Below are positions 6,516 to 7,787 of a DNA stretch of 7,787 nucleotides, piece after piece. The position numbers were made by a program, and so were the translations under genes. Location: NCBI GenBank assembly GCA_021782675.1, contig JAJXUS010000048.1:1-7787 (forward strand), in the 5' to 3' direction. Origin of the DNA: Acidobacteriota bacterium. GTDB taxonomy: Bacteria; Acidobacteriota; Terriglobia; Terriglobales; Acidobacteriaceae. Under the pieces are notes generated by a model. That model ran no database searches. It was not told the DNA's origin and saw only the letters and a program-made list of their open reading frames with translations. Each line of letters starts with the position of its first letter. The first letter of the stretch is position 1.

Positions 6516-7787
6516 TCAGGCGCCTTGCAGAGCGAAGTCAATAAAGCCCCGCTGCGGGTCTGTGGAAATCAGCCGGACGGTTACCCTGTCGCCAACATCC
6601 AGTCCCTTTGCGTGCATCAGCATGCCTTCCACGTGCGGCTCCAGGGCGCGCACAAACGTGCCGTACTGGTTCACGCCGGTAACAATGGCGCGGTAGCTTT
6701 GGCCGATATGCTTCTGCAGCACCACCGCCGCAATGCGCTTCTGCATCTCCCGCTCTACCTTGCGCGCCTGGTCTTCCATCTCCGTGCATCGCTGCGCAAC
6801 TGCGTTGAGCGCGCCTTCCGAGTAGGGCTGTGGCTCTTGAGACAGCCACGCCTTCAAAATCCGCTGCGTCACCACATCCGGAAAACGGCGGTTGGGCGCC
6901 GTCGAGTGCGTGTAGTCCTGCACCGCCAAACCAAAGTGACCCGGCGAAACCTCATGCGGCTTCACCAGCACGTATTCTCCGGGCCCCATCAGCTTGACCA
7001 CCGCCAGCGAGAGATCGGGAAAGTGATCCGGATCCTTCCGCTTTTGCGCAATCAGAAAATCGTTGAGCACCTTCGAGTCGGGATCGGCGGGCAGCGTCGT
7101 GCCCAGCCCCGCGGCCAGCTCCACAATGCGCCCCCACCGCTTCGGCGTCCGCACAATGCGCCGGATCGACGCCACGCCCGCCTCTTCCAGGGTGCGCGCA
7201 ATCACGCCGTTGGCTGCGACCATGAACTCCTCAATCAGCGACGTGGCGCGGTTCTTCTCCAGCTTGGCAATATCCACGGCCTCGTCCTGCAGCATCACCG
7301 GCCGAGTCTCCACCGTCTCGAGATCGAGCGCGCCATGCTGGAAACGGCCACCCACCATGCACTGCGCGGCCTTGTCCTGCAGCCGGAGTTGAGCCTCCAG
7401 TTGGGGGTTGGCGGCAACCTTGGCCGGCGCCGAACCATGACCCTCCAGCCACGCGCCCACGCTCGGATAGGCAAGCTGCGCCCGGTTGCGCACCAGGGCA
7501 CGATACGCCTTGCCGTCGCTGGCGGCGCCTGAAGCATCCACGCAGAACTCGATCACGATGGCGGCGCGGTCCTCATTCTCATTCAGCGAAGTGATGCCCT
7601 CCGACAGCTCCGTCGGAAGCATCGGAAAGACGCGCACGCCCGTATACACCGAGGTCGTCTCCGACTGCGCATGCTGGTCAATCAGGCTTCGCTTGTGCAC
7701 ATAGGCATCCACATCCGCCACGCCCACCAGCACGCGGATGCGGCCGTCCGGCAACTGCTCCGCCCACTCAATCTGATCCAGATCCCG
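6516..7787 (-). CDS. RNase II/R-family exoribonuclease (RNB domain plus S1), 5' end beyond the window
   Basis: The last 423 residues of a cytoplasmic 3'-to-5' exoribonuclease that degrades RNA processively to nucleoside monophosphates with metal ions. The frame is open to the right edge. The TTG at 7752-7754 is an internal Leu, not a start, since RDLDQIEWAEQLPDG reads through it. The edge motif RDLDQ aligns with the metal-binding DxDDA segment of RNase II/R. Further RNB marks, numbered from the edge, are GVADVDAYV (22-30), FPMLPTELSEGITSLN (54-69), LIEEFMVAAN (184-193) and YTHSTAPNRRFPD (292-304), the last corresponding to YTHFTSPIRRYPD. A C-terminal S1-like RNA-binding fold covers about 362-421 (GVNQYGTFVRA through GFIDFAL). 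The N-terminal cold-shock-like domains, if present, lie outside. The variant motifs suggest a divergent RNB subfamily rather than classical RNase R, so no gene name is given. The family is certain, the subfamily less so. Confidence 0.95.
   Translation of the reverse strand, partial: RDLDQIEWAEQLPDGRIRVLVGVADVDAYVHKRSLIDQHAQSETTSVYTGVRVFPMLPTELSEGITSLNENEDRAAIVIEFCVDASGAASDGKAYRALVRNRAQLAYPSVGAWLEGHGSAPAKVAANPQLEAQLRLQDKAAQCMVGGRFQHGALDLETVETRPVMLQDEAVDIAKLEKNRATSLIEEFMVAANGVIARTLEEAGVASIRRIVRTPKRWGRIVELAAGLGTTLPADPDSKVLNDFLIAQKRKDPDHFPDLSLAVVKLMGPGEYVLVKPHEVSPGHFGLAVQDYTHSTAPNRRFPDVVTQRILKAWLSQEPQPYSEGALNAVAQRCTEMEDQARKVEREMQKRIAAVVLQKHIGQSYRAIVTGVNQYGTFVRALEPHVEGMLMHAKGLDVGDRVTVRLISTDPQRGFIDFALQGA

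Noticed and set aside
6525..7532. 335-codon plus-strand open frame opposite the ribonuclease gene
   Set aside because: The minus strand encodes clear RNB and S1 domains; the plus-strand translation is Arg/His/Leu-rich with no recognisable feature.
7752..7754. TTG as the start codon of the ribonuclease
   Set aside because: The same frame continues upstream to the window edge through RDLDQIEWAEQ, which matches the RNB metal-binding segment, so this is an internal Leu codon of a gene cut by the edge.
1..7787. CRISPR arrays, tRNA or rRNA genes, insertion sequences, phage genes
   Set aside because: No regularly spaced repeats, cloverleaf-like sequences, transposase or integrase frames, or terminal inverted repeats were seen on either strand.

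Overview
The window looks like chromosomal DNA of an Acidobacteriota bacterium, probably of the Terriglobia/Acidobacteriaceae type. The reasons are GC-rich coding DNA, a very long Oar-like TonB-dependent receptor with an N-terminal carboxypeptidase-regulatory-like domain, and two secreted proteins carrying an LPDAP motif just after the signal peptide. I recall that motif as frequent in exported proteins of this phylum. The assignment is inference; there is no rRNA or other phylogenetic marker here.

All four supported genes lie on the minus strand, so in transcription order the window reads from right to left. (1) Positions 7787 to 6516 hold the 3' part of an RNase II/R-family exoribonuclease (RNB domain plus C-terminal S1 domain), cut by the right edge. 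(2) A 252-bp gap holds a possible promoter. (3) Positions 6263-5373 and 5272-4295 hold two secreted proteins of unknown function that are divergent tandem paralogues, 100 bp apart. (4) A 353-bp intergenic region holds a well-formed promoter, a cluster of GTATAC-type palindromes that look like GntR-family operators, and a GC-rich hairpin in the leader. (5) Positions 3941-414 hold a 1175-residue outer-membrane TonB-dependent receptor, followed 11 bp downstream by a very strong intrinsic terminator. (6) Positions 1-358 have no convincing gene.

Functionally, the receptor is expected to import a large substrate (for instance a glycan or chelate) across the outer membrane, and its promoter looks repressible by a metabolite-sensing regulator. 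The paralogue pair are exported proteins that may work in the periplasm or outer membrane. Nothing in the sequence directly ties them to the receptor apart from shared strand and proximity, and the receptor has its own promoter. The ribonuclease is probably an unrelated housekeeping neighbour. The most novel items are the uncharacterised paralogue pair, the operator and leader arrangement before the receptor, and the non-canonical active-site residues of the RNB protein.
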